Shown in pieces: positions 12,187-12,799 of a DNA stretch of 12,799 nt; the stretch's first letter is position 1; the number at the start of each line of letters is the position of its first letter. A program made the position numbers and the translations under genes. The DNA comes from Actinomycetota bacterium. Lineage in GTDB: Bacteria; Actinomycetota; Actinomycetes; S36-B12. The notes under the pieces were generated by a model. The model saw nothing but the letters and a program-made list of their open reading frames with translations. It made no database searches and was not told where the DNA came from. The stretch lies in assembly GCA_003456155.1 (NCBI GenBank), contig DMPC01000140.1, positions 1 to 12,799 on the forward strand, written 5' to 3'.

Positions 12187-12799
12187 ATGCCTGCCTCTCG
12201 GTCGTCGGACTCCACTGCTCGACCGACCGAACGTGTGCCATTCGAGGGGTTCCCGGCCGAGGCGTTTGAGTTCTATGCCGCCCTGGCCGAGAACAACACC
12301 CGGCCGTGGTGGCAGGAGCACAAGAGCCGCTACGAGAGTGAGGTGAGAGGGCCTCTGGTCGCGATGCTCTCCGAGCTCTCGGCGGAATTCGGCACGCCGC
12401 ATGTCTTTCGGCCGTATCGCGATTCGAGGTTCAGCAAGGACAAGACTCCGATCAAGGACCACCAAGGTGGTGTGATCGAGGTAGAGGACGCGATCGCCTA
12501 CTACGTGCAGGTGTCGGCTTCGGGGCTCTTGGTTGCTGGTGGGTGGTACGCACCTGCCGGCCAGCAGGTGGCGAGATTTCGGGAGTCGGTGGTGGGCCCT
12601 CCCGGAGCGGAACTCGAGCGGATCTTGCGCGGATTCGGGGGTGCGCGGGCTCTCTCGGCGTCCATGGGATCCGCGCCGACGCCGCGGTCGACCACGGGGC
12701 GGGCGTCGACCCGATCGACGTGGCAGGTCGACGGCCAGCCGCTGAAGACTCAGCCGCGGGGATTCCCCGCCGATCATCCCCGCATCGACCTGCTTCGCT
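12187..12799 (+). CDS. DUF2461 (TIGR02453) protein, 3' partial
   Basis: The frame runs from the ATG at 12187 off the right edge (204 codons seen). Family motifs are present in order: FEGFPAEAFEFYAALAENNT, then WWQEHKSRYESEV, FRPYRDSRFSKDKTPIKDH, a YYVQVSASGLLVAGGWY core, and LKTQPRGFPADHPRIDLLR near the end. This is the usual DUF2461 layout, and little sequence (an expected C-terminal tail) is missing. Between the ELERILRGFGGAR helix and the VDGQPLKTQPRG motif there are about 25 extra residues, rich in Ser, Thr, Arg and Gly, encoded by DNA with four TCGAC copies. That is unlike the short link usual in the family. The function of DUF2461 proteins is not established. Confidence 0.87.
   Translation, partial: MPASRSSDSTARPTERVPFEGFPAEAFEFYAALAENNTRPWWQEHKSRYESEVRGPLVAMLSELSAEFGTPHVFRPYRDSRFSKDKTPIKDHQGGVIEVEDAIAYYVQVSASGLLVAGGWYAPAGQQVARFRESVVGPPGAELERILRGFGGARALSASMGSAPTPRSTTGRASTRSTWQVDGQPLKTQPRGFPADHPRIDLLR

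Noticed and set aside
12157..12777. N-terminal extension of the YbaK-like protein to 367 residues
   Set aside because: The extension is antisense to the DUF2461 gene, is Arg-rich, and is absent from the YbaK family pattern. The ATG at 12156 has a well-placed -10 element.

Overview
This is high-GC DNA with a dense, strongly GC-biased coding style. It carries ABC-2 transporter, TetR, DUF418, DUF4386, mycoredoxin-like and DUF2461 genes, and several genes whose start codon lies only a few bases after a -10-like hexamer (leaderless transcripts). All of this points to an actinomycete. The family cannot be fixed from the window. No rRNA, tRNA, CRISPR array, transposase or phage gene is visible.

Layout. 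(1) 1-3744, plus strand: an export module. The first gene enters from the left edge and is a fusion of an S15/X-Pro-type alpha/beta hydrolase, one membrane helix and an ABC ATPase. It is translationally coupled to an ABC-2 permease and followed by a small four-helix membrane protein. (2) 3814-5868, plus strand: a regulator/membrane module. A small XRE regulator has a palindromic operator inside its own leaderless promoter. It is followed by a four-helix membrane protein and a DUF418 membrane protein, which are almost gapless. (3) 5869-6657: a scrap-yard with no intact gene. It holds a 5'-truncated, frameshifted relic of the hydrolase found intact at 9400-10248 (minus strand). This relic is fused head-on to a nearly identical partial copy of the membrane protein gene at 4103-4627. 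(4) 6658-8990: a minus-strand operon (DUF4386 membrane protein, then an NAD(P)-binding epimerase/dehydratase-like protein), divergent from a TetR regulator. A 15-bp perfect palindrome overlaps the DUF4386 start codon and a second imperfect copy overlaps its -35 box. (5) 9107-10248: a mycoredoxin-like thiol protein convergent with a predicted alpha/beta hydrolase. (6) 10315-11399: a TetR regulator divergent from that hydrolase across a near-perfect 20-bp operator, coupled to an SRPBCC lipid-binding-type protein. (7) 11400-12799: an intergenic stretch with a 16-bp perfect palindrome, then a YbaK-type deacylase (minus strand) and a DUF2461 protein (plus strand) cut by the right edge. The last two are fired divergently from a 30-bp gap.

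Regulatory logic. Three local regulators (one XRE, two TetR) each sit beside palindromic sites positioned to control themselves and their neighbours, and at least four start codons fit leaderless initiation with a -10 element ending 6 nt before the ATG. The strongest candidates for something unusual are the hydrolase-TM-ATPase fusion and the recombined relic region. I do not see a clearly new defence or mobile system here. Functions marked DUF or hypothetical are family-level only.
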